Of a stretch of DNA of 64,000 bases, positions 8,475-16,079 are shown one piece after another; position 1 is the stretch's first letter; each line of letters starts with the position of its first letter. The DNA lies in NCBI RefSeq assembly GCF_034355335.1, contig NZ_CP136422.1:4374501-4438500 (forward strand). The letters are read 5' to 3'. Below the pieces are notes generated by a model. It saw only the letters and a list, made by a program, of their open reading frames with translations, ran no database searches and had not been told where the DNA came from. The position numbers and the translations under genes were made by a program. The DNA is from Blautia coccoides (GTDB taxonomy: Bacteria > Bacillota > Clostridia > Lachnospirales > Lachnospiraceae).

Positions 8475-10103
8475 ATGAAAAACAAAAAGAAAACCGCGGG
8501 CATCCTTCTGCTGACCTGCATCCTGGGAGCCGTGCTGATTTTTGTGCCAAAGTATATTTTTTCTGCGGTAAAAGCCAGCATGGACACCTACAACAACAAG
8601 AAGGAAGCCCTGAAGGAAGACCACTGGGTCTATAATGACTCCGGCAGGAAATTCGTCTATCACGACGGTGTTGTCATTGAGAACACCTGGCGTGAAGTGG
8701 ACGGGACCCGCTACTATTTCGACGATGAAGGGTATGTTAAAACCGGATGGGTTACCGATAAGGGTAAGCGGTATTACCTGAAGGAAAACGGCACTCCCGC
8801 ATCCGGCTGGGTACAGCCCGAAGGAGAATCCTGGTATTATCTGGATGAAAGCGGAGTTCCCAAGACCGGCTGGGTCAAAAATGACGAAAAGTGGTACTAT
8901 CTGAAGGATGACGGAACCATGGCTACCGGATGGATAGACGTGGACGGCAAGAGCTATTATCTGCAGGATGACGGCTCAATGGCCTCGGGATGGGTAGAGC
9001 GTGACGGCAACCGCTACTATCTGGACAGCAGTGGGTCCATAAGTACCGGCTGGAAAGAGATCGAGGATTCCTGGTATTACTTCCGTGATGAAGACGGTGC
9101 TATGATGATCGGATGGGTCACCTCTGACGGCACCAATTTCTTCCTGGACAGTGAAGGCAAGATGGTCACGAACTCCTGGGAAGAAAAAGACGGAAAGAAA
9201 TATTATCTCGGTGAAGACGGCAAGCCTCAGACCGGCTGGGTGACAATGGATGGTAAGAAATACTATCTGAAGGAAGACGGTACCCTGGCAGGAAAAGGCT
9301 GGATAGAGGACAACGGTAAATGGTACTACCTGAAGAGTAACGGTACTGCTAATACCGGATGGCTCCAGATCGGAAAAGACTGGTACTATCTGAACAAAGA
9401 CGGCAGTATGGCAACAGGATGGATCACAGTTGACGGCAAAGCGTATTTCCTGAAAGACAATGGTGTCTGGGACAGCAAAGCAGCGGCAAAAACTGCCGCT
9501 GCGGGTTCCGGCCCAATGGTTGCCCTCACATTCGATGACGGTCCCGGAAAATACACGGAAAGAATTCTTGATACACTGCAGGCAAACGGGGCAAAAGCAA
9601 CCTTTTTCATGCTTGGCAAGAATGTTTCAAATTATCCTGACGCAGTCAAAAAAATGGACAGTATGGGCTGTGAGCTGGCTAACCACACATATGATCACGT
9701 TAGCCTGGATTCCCTGGATGCCTCAGGTGTACAGGACGAGGTAGGTTCCACCAACAGCAGCATAGCAGCTATCACGGGACATGGAGCTACCCTGGTACGT
9801 CCACCCTACGGCGCCTATAATTCCACCACCAAGTCCAATGTGGGGCTTCCCATGATCCTCTGGTCTGTGGATACACTGGACTGGAAAACCAGAGACGCGC
9901 AGAGCACTTACGACGCGGTCATGGCTGCCCAGGATGGAGATGTGATCCTCATGCATGATATCCACGGTCCCACTGCAGATGCAGTAGATATGATCGTACC
10001 GGCGCTTAAAGCCAAAGGCTTCCAAATGGTCACTGTCAGTGAACTGGCTGCTGCCAAAGGAATCTCTCTGGGCGAAGGCATTGCATACGGCGCTCTCAGA
10101 TAA
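8475..10103 (+). CDS. Membrane-anchored polysaccharide deacetylase with wall-binding repeats
   Basis: 542-residue extracellular protein. The start is the ATG after AAGGGG, not the earlier in-frame ATG at 8418. An N-terminal uncleaved-looking anchor (KKKTAGILLLTCILGAVLIF) is followed by about 13 tandem repeats of roughly 20 residues of the choline/glucan-binding type (W...DGK.YYL..DG.M.TGW), then a C-terminal NodB deacetylase domain. Catalytic and zinc residues are present: TFDDGP, NHTYDHVS, RPPYGAYN, LWSVDTLDW and LMHDIHG. Predicted to remove acetyl groups from wall peptidoglycan or another surface polysaccharide while held to the envelope by the repeats. The repeats come before the enzyme domain. 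A strong terminator follows. Confidence 0.9.
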   Translation: MKNKKKTAGILLLTCILGAVLIFVPKYIFSAVKASMDTYNNKKEALKEDHWVYNDSGRKFVYHDGVVIENTWREVDGTRYYFDDEGYVKTGWVTDKGKRYYLKENGTPASGWVQPEGESWYYLDESGVPKTGWVKNDEKWYYLKDDGTMATGWIDVDGKSYYLQDDGSMASGWVERDGNRYYLDSSGSISTGWKEIEDSWYYFRDEDGAMMIGWVTSDGTNFFLDSEGKMVTNSWEEKDGKKYYLGEDGKPQTGWVTMDGKKYYLKEDGTLAGKGWIEDNGKWYYLKSNGTANTGWLQIGKDWYYLNKDGSMATGWITVDGKAYFLKDNGVWDSKAAAKTAAAGSGPMVALTFDDGPGKYTERILDTLQANGAKATFFMLGKNVSNYPDAVKKMDSMGCELANHTYDHVSLDSLDASGVQDEVGSTNSSIAAITGHGATLVRPPYGAYNSTTKSNVGLPMILWSVDTLDWKTRDAQSTYDAVMAAQDGDVILMHDIHGPTADAVDMIVPALKAKGFQMVTVSELAAAKGISLGEGIAYGALR

Positions 10104-10108
10104 AGCAA

Positions 10109-10150
10109 AAAACTGCTGTACAGCGAATTTCATCACTGTACAGCAGTTTT
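10109..10150. terminator. Bidirectional rho-independent terminator
   Basis: Perfect 15-bp stem (AAAACTGCTGTACAG / its complement) with a 12-nt loop and T-runs on both sides. It separates the rightward deacetylase gene from the converging SH3 protein gene. Confidence 0.9.
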
Positions 10151-10162
10151 ATTTTACTGTAA

Positions 10163-11083
10163 TTACTGTAATAAATCTCCGAAAATATAACCGGTCTGAC
10201 CGTTATATTCTACTTGGATCCAATTGTTCTCTGCATTGTCAACCTTTGTCACTTTTGTTCCCGCCTGCAGTTCCTGAAGGATTTCTCCGTCTGTTCCCGC
10301 CTCAGAACGCATATTGCAGACATCCTGTGTTGTCAATGTTGAACCGTTGTCTGCCATGGACGCCATACTGGTCTCCTGTCCCAGCTGTTCCTCAAATGCT
10401 TTCAGATCAGCATCCGATTCCATAGCTTTATTCAGGTTGGTCTCCACCTCGCTGATCAGCTTCTTTACATCCTCATCCTGATTGGTCTTGTCAATATATT
10501 CATTGACCTCTGTATCACTCTTGTCATTGTGGATCGTATATTTATCATCCTTTTTGACCACATAAAGCTGCGCAAGTCCCGGAGCTGGTGTAGCTACATC
10601 CGTAAACTTCAGATCATAGGACACAAATACTACATAGCTGTCATCCGTGAGACCTTTTTTTGTATATACATTGATATTACTGTAACTTTCAATATAAGTA
10701 GCATTCAATACTTTCGCTTCATCTGTGGCGTCAAAACTGTCCGTAAGCTCCTTCATACGGTCAACATTTTTATCGCCCCAGGCTGTATAAAATGCATCAA
10801 TCAAAGAATTTACTTCAGGGTATGCATTTTTCTCCAAAGAGTTTTCATCCTCTTTTTTCTCGTCCTGTGCTTTTGCATCAGCATCAGAATCTTTCGATTT
10901 CTTGGTATCGTCAGACCCTTTCTGCTGCTCTGTCTGCGCATCCGGCTTCTTATCTTTATCAGAAGCTCCACCCGTCAGGGCTTTAATGCCGAAAAACAGA
11001 ACCACCAGAACGACCAAAATAGCCAGACCCAGAAGAATATACCTCAGATTGTCTGAAAGCCATTCTCTGAAATTGTCTAACAT
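10163..11083 (-). CDS. Membrane protein with C-terminal bacterial SH3 domain
   Basis: 306-residue protein. One membrane helix near the N-terminus (about 14-36, YILLGLAILVVLVVLFFGIK) is followed by a charged, low-complexity K/D/E linker (about 40-85), a folded central region, and a C-terminal SH3_3 domain (NMRSEAGTDGEIL ... VEYNGQTGYIFGDLL). SH3 domains of this kind bind wall peptides in related proteins. The topology suggests a cytoplasmic N-terminus and an extracellular domain. The AAGGAGG Shine-Dalgarno supports the start. Substrate and exact role are not recognisable. It lies directly downstream of the tRNA-Arg gene on the same strand. Confidence 0.8.
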   Translation of the reverse strand: MLDNFREWLSDNLRYILLGLAILVVLVVLFFGIKALTGGASDKDKKPDAQTEQQKGSDDTKKSKDSDADAKAQDEKKEDENSLEKNAYPEVNSLIDAFYTAWGDKNVDRMKELTDSFDATDEAKVLNATYIESYSNINVYTKKGLTDDSYVVFVSYDLKFTDVATPAPGLAQLYVVKKDDKYTIHNDKSDTEVNEYIDKTNQDEDVKKLISEVETNLNKAMESDADLKAFEEQLGQETSMASMADNGSTLTTQDVCNMRSEAGTDGEILQELQAGTKVTKVDNAENNWIQVEYNGQTGYIFGDLLQ

Positions 11084-11150
11084 CCTTGTCCTCCTTCAAG
11101 ACTGTTACCCTTCATTCCCTTATTCCAATGCTTTTCCCCAAAGCACCAAA

Positions 11151-11223
11151 CACACCCGGAGGGATTCGAACCCCCGACACGTGGTACCGGAAACCACTGC
11201 TCTATCCCCTGAGCTACGAGTGC
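11151..11223 (-). tRNA. tRNA-Arg (anticodon CCG)
   Basis: A 73-nt cloverleaf on the minus strand: acceptor GCACTCG/CGGGTGT, D-arm with GCTCAGGGGATAGAGC, a 5-bp anticodon stem GTGGT/ACCAC with loop TTCCGGT (anticodon CCG, decoding CGG), and a T-arm with GGTTCGAATCC. The 3' CCA is not encoded. It stands alone, 67 bp upstream of the SH3 protein gene on the same strand. Confidence 0.95.
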
Positions 11224-11348
11224 ATATGTCTTCTTAGAAATGACATCCCTAGTATATTACCACATATTTTTGAAATTGTAAAGCCTTACGCAGAAATTTG
11301 GGCATACGCCGCCGAAAACCAGCAGATTTCGGCGGCTATCCCCCACTT

Positions 11349-12239
11349 TTACAGGATTAGCGCCTCCTTTTTGCTGTCATAATAGTAAACATTTTGGGAC
11401 AGGACCTCCTCGTCCTCCACCTGGGTCTCATTGACCTCCCTGACCATAGTCTCCAATTCTTTTTTGGTAAACTGCCCGGAATCAGGCACAAGAATACATT
11501 CATGAATGCTGCTGGGCAGCACGAAGAAATTGCTGTGCAGAAGTCTGCTAATGTGGGACAGTACATGGGGATAGAGGATCACCGCAGCACCGTAATATTT
11601 CTCTTCATTGGTAAGGATATACATCTGCTCCTTTTTCTGAAGACCAAAAGACAAAAAATCATCTTCTCCTGTCATCTGCCGGATCAGTGCCTCCATTCCC
11701 TGAAAGGTAAAAGGCAGTCGGCGGCTTGTATTTTTATGGGCGTCATCATATATTTCCTGAAGCGTTATCCCCCAGGATTCCAGATTACAGTTATGAACCA
11801 GAAAATTTGCCCCGTTCAGGATTTCCTCATCAAGCCGGTAATAAAATACAACAGCCAGATCAAGATAGGGGATATAGGGTACATTTTTCAGAAGTTTCCT
11901 GTTCATTTCAAAGTTGATCAGTTTGTAGCAGATATGGCTTCTCGCCCTCTTGTAATCTTCAAATCCAGCATTTTGAAACTCTCCCTCCTCCAACTGCCTC
12001 TCTGTGTTAAGCTCCAAGATTTTAAGTGCCACCTCCTCCAAAGACATGCCGTGTTTGAAAAAGTCATAAAAATCTGCCAGATAAATGGTAGGCGCGATGT
12101 TTGCCCCTCTCTCCATGATCGTGACAGCGTCCAGAATCTTTCCATTGTTTTTCTCGATCCTGTGTAGAGTGACTGTCTTTTCTCCGGCTTTTTTCCTCAG
12201 GCTGCTGAGTATCTCCTGTGTAAATGTTTTGTAGTCCAT
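11349..12239 (-). CDS. DUF5688 family protein
   Basis: 296-residue soluble protein that I recognise as the DUF5688 family, common in Lachnospiraceae and often present in many copies. Features are MDYKTFTQEI at the N-terminus, a NNGKILDAVTIM strand region, AGxNIAPTIYL-like text (GANIAPTIYLADFY) and a C-terminal segment after NEEKYYGAAVILYP. No signal peptide, membrane helix or catalytic motif was seen. The function is unknown. It is monocistronic, with no close neighbour on its strand. Confidence 0.75.
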   Translation of the reverse strand: MDYKTFTQEILSSLRKKAGEKTVTLHRIEKNNGKILDAVTIMERGANIAPTIYLADFYDFFKHGMSLEEVALKILELNTERQLEEGEFQNAGFEDYKRARSHICYKLINFEMNRKLLKNVPYIPYLDLAVVFYYRLDEEILNGANFLVHNCNLESWGITLQEIYDDAHKNTSRRLPFTFQGMEALIRQMTGEDDFLSFGLQKKEQMYILTNEEKYYGAAVILYPHVLSHISRLLHSNFFVLPSSIHECILVPDSGQFTKKELETMVREVNETQVEDEEVLSQNVYYYDSKKEALIL

Positions 12240-12650
12240 CTGTGAACCTCTCTTTCTTTTATTCTGCCTTCCGGCATTTTGCCGTATAGGTGCATAGACA
12301 GTAAAAAATACTGCCTCTTCTATTTAAGGGCTGCAAATGGACATACTTTTCCCTTTGACAGTCCATAAATATTCTGTTCTGCTGTAATTGGAAAATACTG
12401 CACGAATGTGCAAGAATACTGATCTATACCTGACTGGTATACGCAATAAAAATGTAAATATTATTATACAGGAGTATAAATGTTTTTTCAAGTAGATATT
12501 AAAATATTTTCATGTTTTCTTTTTGATTTATGATTTATTTTTTTCACAATTCTTTTAAATTTTCACCACAGATTTTTCACATTTATCCTCTATAGTAATA
12601 ACCATCAAAGGACAAAACCTTTTTCATATATATCTTTTCTTTTTCATACT

Positions 12651-12683
12651 GCCGGGTCATTGCGTACCCGGCCCTCCTTTTTT
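12651..12683 (+). terminator. Orphan rightward terminator
   Basis: Stem GCCGGGT/ACCCGGC with an 8-nt loop followed by CCTCCTTTTTT. It points rightward but no gene of that strand lies upstream for more than 2 kb, so it may end a small untranslated or short-peptide transcript. Confidence 0.65.
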
Positions 12684-12714
12684 ATGGCCCTTTGCCGAGA
12701 AGTGAAAATAAAAG

Positions 12715-12744
12715 AAAGCCTGGAGATTCAACTTTCCAGGCTTT
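12715..12744. terminator. efp terminator
   Basis: 10-bp perfect stem AAAGCCTGGA/TCCAGGCTTT with T-runs on both sides (leftward: CTTTCTTTTATTTT). It lies 38 bp past the efp stop. Confidence 0.8.
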
Positions 12745-12782
12745 TTTACACTTTTTTACAGGCTTTTCTTTTAACTGTCATA

Positions 12783-13340
12783 TCAAACTCTTGACAGATA
12801 TTCTCCTGTTCTTGTATCGATTTTAATTTTATCACCCTGATCTACGAATAACGGAACATATACAACTGCACCGGTCTCAACAGTAGCAGGTTTTGTAGCT
12901 CCCTGAGCTGTGTCACCTTTGAATCCCGGTTCTGTATCAATAATATCCAGTTCAACGAATAACGGAGCTTCGATAGCGAATACATTCCCGTTGTAGGAAC
13001 ATACCTTTACAGTTTCATTCTCTTTTACGAACTTCAGCGCATCGCCCACAGTCTGATCGTCAATGGCAATCTGATCATATGTCTCATTGTTCATAAAGTA
13101 ATATAAATCACCATCATTGTATAAATACTGCATGTCCACACGGTCAATACGTGCCTGCGGGAATTTCTCAGTAGGTCTGAAAGTCTTCTCCACAACACCG
13201 CCATTGATAACATTTTTTAATTTTGTTCTTACGAAAGCAGCACCCTTTCCAGGTTTTACGTGCTGGAATTCCATAATCTGCACTACATTGCCATCAATTT
13301 CCAGAGTGAGACCATTTTTAAAATCTCCTGCTGATATCAT
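12783..13340 (-). CDS. efp: Elongation factor P
   Basis: 185-residue EF-P, which relieves ribosome stalling at polyproline stretches. The three-barrel architecture is complete, and the conserved tip lysine is K32 in VKPGKGAAF. In Firmicutes this lysine is often modified differently from the beta-lysyl form of E. coli; no modification gene is adjacent here. AAGGAGG precedes the start at slightly long spacing. It lies 85 bp downstream of the YqeG-family gene, a neighbourhood seen in other Firmicutes. Confidence 0.97.
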   Translation of the reverse strand: MISAGDFKNGLTLEIDGNVVQIMEFQHVKPGKGAAFVRTKLKNVINGGVVEKTFRPTEKFPQARIDRVDMQYLYNDGDLYYFMNNETYDQIAIDDQTVGDALKFVKENETVKVCSYNGNVFAIEAPLFVELDIIDTEPGFKGDTAQGATKPATVETGAVVYVPLFVDQGDKIKIDTRTGEYLSRV

Positions 13341-13425
13341 AATGAATATTCCTCCTTAAATTCTTCCATTGGAAAAGCATCTCTTTTTCCACTGTACTCC
13401 ATTGTATAATACCTCTTCCGATTTT

Positions 13426-13938
13426 TCAACTGTTTTTTCGCTTTCTTTGGTCATTCCTGTAAAAATAAAGGACGATTTTTTCCAATTTCCGCTTTAAAAC
13501 AATCTGAATCTCCTCTTTCGGATGAATCGGTTTTACCAAAATATTGTGCATACCGGTCCTCTTTGCCCCATACACATCTGTAAAGAGCTGATCCCCCACA
13601 AACACAGTAGTCTCCAAATCTGTTCCCATCAGCTCCATAGCTCTTCTGTAATTTTTCCGGGAAGGCTTATGGGCATTCTCTATAAAATGCACCTGAACAT
13701 CCTTATTAAAGGAAGAGACCCTTTCATACTGGTTATTAGACAAGAGGCAGCACTGAAACCCAATTTTCTTCAGCCTTTTAAAAAGGGCCTTTGCCCGCTT
13801 ATCCGCAGGCGCACCATGAGGCACCAGGGTATTGTCAATGTCAAATATCAGCCCTCTATATCCCTGGGCATACAACTTTTCAAAATCGATTACATATGTG
13901 GAATCCAAATATTCGTCCGGAAAAAAAGTGCGAAACAT
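13426..13938 (-). CDS. YqeG family HAD phosphatase
   Basis: 170-residue HAD-superfamily protein of the YqeG type. The start chosen (MFRTFFPDEYLDSTY) matches the family N-terminus and has AGGAGAGAG upstream; a frame open to 14088 adds 50 residues with no family similarity. HAD motif I is FDIDNTLVPHG, motif II LLSNN, and motif IV VFVGDQLFTDV. The fold suggests a phosphatase; the physiological substrate is not known to me. It probably shares a transcript with efp. Confidence 0.85.
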   Translation of the reverse strand: MFRTFFPDEYLDSTYVIDFEKLYAQGYRGLIFDIDNTLVPHGAPADKRAKALFKRLKKIGFQCCLLSNNQYERVSSFNKDVQVHFIENAHKPSRKNYRRAMELMGTDLETTVFVGDQLFTDVYGAKRTGMHNILVKPIHPKEEIQIVLKRKLEKIVLYFYRNDQRKRKNS

Positions 13939-14099
13939 GACTAGCTCTCTCCTATCTGTATGCATAATAAAACGCGGCATGGCTCTATCCCTGCCGCGTT
14001 TCTTGAAAACATATATTCTCCACGGCATCCGCACATCAGATGTGCTTGGTATACCGTGATGGTAACAGTTTTCCCAGGTGTTTGTCAATTCTTTTCGTA

Positions 14100-15458
14100 T
14101 TATCTTTCTCCCAGAACTGTATACCGCTGTGTCTCCAATACATTTTTATAAGCCGGACGAATGATCTTATCTGTGTTGATCAGCTCTTCCATGCGGTGCG
14201 CGCTCCAACCCACGATCCTGGCAATGGCGAACATGGGGGTATATAATTCAAGAGGAAGCTCCAACATACTGTACACAAAACCGCTGTAGAAGTCCACATT
14301 GGCACTTACACCTTTGTAAATGTGACGCTCCTGTCCGATGATCTCCGGTGCCAGACGCTCTACCATCTCGTAGAGCTGGTAATCCTTCTGTCTGCCCTTT
14401 TCTTCTGCTAGCTGCTTAACAAATTTTTTGAATATCTGGGCACGCGGGTCGGATATGGAATATACCGCATGGCCCATACCATAGATCAGGCCTCTCTTAT
14501 CAAACGCTTCCTTGTGGAGCAGTTTTCTGAGATAATCTGACACTTCCTCCTCGTCCTTCCAATCCTTTACATGCTTCTTCAGATCGTCGAACATGCGGAC
14601 AACCTTGATGTTGGCACCACCGTGCTTGGGGCCTTTTAGGGAACCGAGAGCTGCTGCTATGGCAGAATAGGTATCTGTTCCTGAGGAAGAAACCACGTGT
14701 GTGGTAAATGTCGAGTTGTTACCACCGCCGTGCTCCATATGCAGTACCAGTGCCAAATCTAGAATGGTTGCCTCAAATGGCGTATACTTTTTATCCGGCC
14801 GCAGCATTAACAGAATGTTCTCAGCCGTGGACAGTTCCTTTTTCGGATTATGTATGTATAAGCTTTTATTCTGGTTATAGTGGCGGTGTGCCTGATATCC
14901 GTAAACGGACAGCATCGGGAAAATACTGATCAGATTGATGCATTGGCGGAGTACATTCGGAAGAGATATGTCCTCCGGATTCGTATCATAGGAATATAAG
15001 GTAAGAACACTTCTGGAAAGAGTATTCATCATGTCCCTGCTGGGAGCTTTCATAATGACATCACGGACAAAGTTCCGCGGCAGACATCTCTGCTCGCCAA
15101 GTATCTTGCAGAAATCATCTAACTGCTCCTGTGTGGGCAGTGTTCCGAACAACAACAGGTAGGTTGCTTCTTCAAATCCAAAACGCTTCTCTTGAAGAAA
15201 GCCTTTTGTCAATTCCTCAATGTTGATTCCTCTGTAGTACAGCTCTCCTTCACAGGGAACGGATTTTCCGTCTTCTTCTTTACTTGAGACTATGTTGGAT
15301 ATCTGGGTCAGTCCGGCAAGAACGCCTTTTCCGTTAATATCACGCAGGCCTCGTTTTACATCATACTTCCCATAGAGGGACACGTCCATCTTGCTGTGAT
15401 CCTCGCAAATCTTTGTAAGGGCTTCGATTTCAGGTGTTACTTTCATATTAAATCCCAT
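14100..15458 (-). CDS. gltA: Citrate synthase
   Basis: 452-residue citrate/2-methylcitrate synthase, condensing acetyl-CoA with oxaloacetate. Catalytic regions are visible as LVLHMEHGGGNNSTFTTHVV (first histidine), GMGHAVYSISDPRAQ (second histidine) and NVDFYSGFVYSMLELP (aspartate). It carries an N-terminal extension typical of Clostridia-type enzymes. The start is supported by AAGGGGGAA. No aconitase or isocitrate dehydrogenase is adjacent, so in this window it stands alone; in such anaerobes it normally feeds glutamate synthesis. Confidence 0.93.
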   Translation of the reverse strand: MGFNMKVTPEIEALTKICEDHSKMDVSLYGKYDVKRGLRDINGKGVLAGLTQISNIVSSKEEDGKSVPCEGELYYRGINIEELTKGFLQEKRFGFEEATYLLLFGTLPTQEQLDDFCKILGEQRCLPRNFVRDVIMKAPSRDMMNTLSRSVLTLYSYDTNPEDISLPNVLRQCINLISIFPMLSVYGYQAHRHYNQNKSLYIHNPKKELSTAENILLMLRPDKKYTPFEATILDLALVLHMEHGGGNNSTFTTHVVSSSGTDTYSAIAAALGSLKGPKHGGANIKVVRMFDDLKKHVKDWKDEEEVSDYLRKLLHKEAFDKRGLIYGMGHAVYSISDPRAQIFKKFVKQLAEEKGRQKDYQLYEMVERLAPEIIGQERHIYKGVSANVDFYSGFVYSMLELPLELYTPMFAIARIVGWSAHRMEELINTDKIIRPAYKNVLETQRYTVLGER

Positions 15459-15655
15459 TTTAGATTCCCCCTTGTTCTTTTATCTTCATCGCTTTAGCAT
15501 AACGATATTTTACCATAAGAAAAGGCCGGTAACAAGAAAAATTTTTCTAAACATTCTATAAATTTATCAGACATAACAATGTTTTTGCATTGGATATACT
15601 TGCAGAAAAGGATTTTTTCCTTTAAACTATAGGGAAGGAAAGGAATGATTCGCTT

Positions 15656-16009
15656 ATGAAAATGGATGAAACTGTAGAGATGTGTGATTGCGTGCATACA
15701 CATGAACATATACAAAAAAAGGTAATACCCGATGAAAATACACTATATGGACTGGCAGATTTGTTCAAGGTTTTTGGAGATCCCACCAGAATTCGGATCT
15801 TGTATGCTTTGTCAGCCGGGGAGCTGTGTGTATGTGATATCGCTTCCGTGCTGAATATGACACAGAGCGCAATTTCCCATCAGCTCAGAGTGTTGAAGCA
15901 GATCAAACTGGTAAAGTTCCGAAGAGACGGTAAGACAGTCTATTATTCTTTGGCAGATACACATGTGGAGACCATACTCAGCCAGGGGCTGGAGCATGTG
16001 CAGGAGTGA
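15656..16009 (+). CDS. ArsR/SmtB family metal-responsive repressor
   Basis: 117-residue winged-helix regulator. An N-terminal Cys/His-rich stretch (EMCDCVHTHEH) is followed by FGDPTRIRILYAL, the ELCVCDIA helix that holds metal-binding cysteines in CadC/ArsR types, and the recognition helix TQSAISHQLRVLKQ. The C-terminal helix carries DTHVETIL, like the alpha-5 site of SmtB/CzrA. Two possible metal sites suggest a response to Cd/Pb/Zn-type ions. No metal pump or transporter lies next to it, which is unusual for this family. AAAGGA precedes the start. Confidence 0.88.
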   Translation: MKMDETVEMCDCVHTHEHIQKKVIPDENTLYGLADLFKVFGDPTRIRILYALSAGELCVCDIASVLNMTQSAISHQLRVLKQIKLVKFRRDGKTVYYSLADTHVETILSQGLEHVQE

Positions 16010-16024
16010 TCAGCAGATGGCGCT

Positions 16025-16065
16025 GTCCGGCTTTCTCAACATCCGTGATATTTTGAAAGCCGGAC
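16025..16065. terminator. Convergent terminator between arsR-like gene and topB
   Basis: 11-bp perfect stem GTCCGGCTTTC/GAAAGCCGGAC with a 19-nt loop, followed rightward by AACGGCAGTTTTTAT. It sits 16 bp past the regulator's stop, facing the topB stop. Confidence 0.75.
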
Positions 16066-16079
16066 AACGGCAGTTTTTA

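Larger units (their letters stand above)
12240..12782. other. Long AT-rich intergenic region
   Basis: 543 bp between the 5' end of the DUF5688 gene and the efp stop. It holds two hairpin terminators (12651-12683 rightward; 12715-12744 bidirectional) and a tiny rightward ORF of 17 codons at 12479-12532 with AGGAG five bases upstream. No RNA family was recognised. The rightward terminator has no annotated gene ahead of it. Confidence 0.5.
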
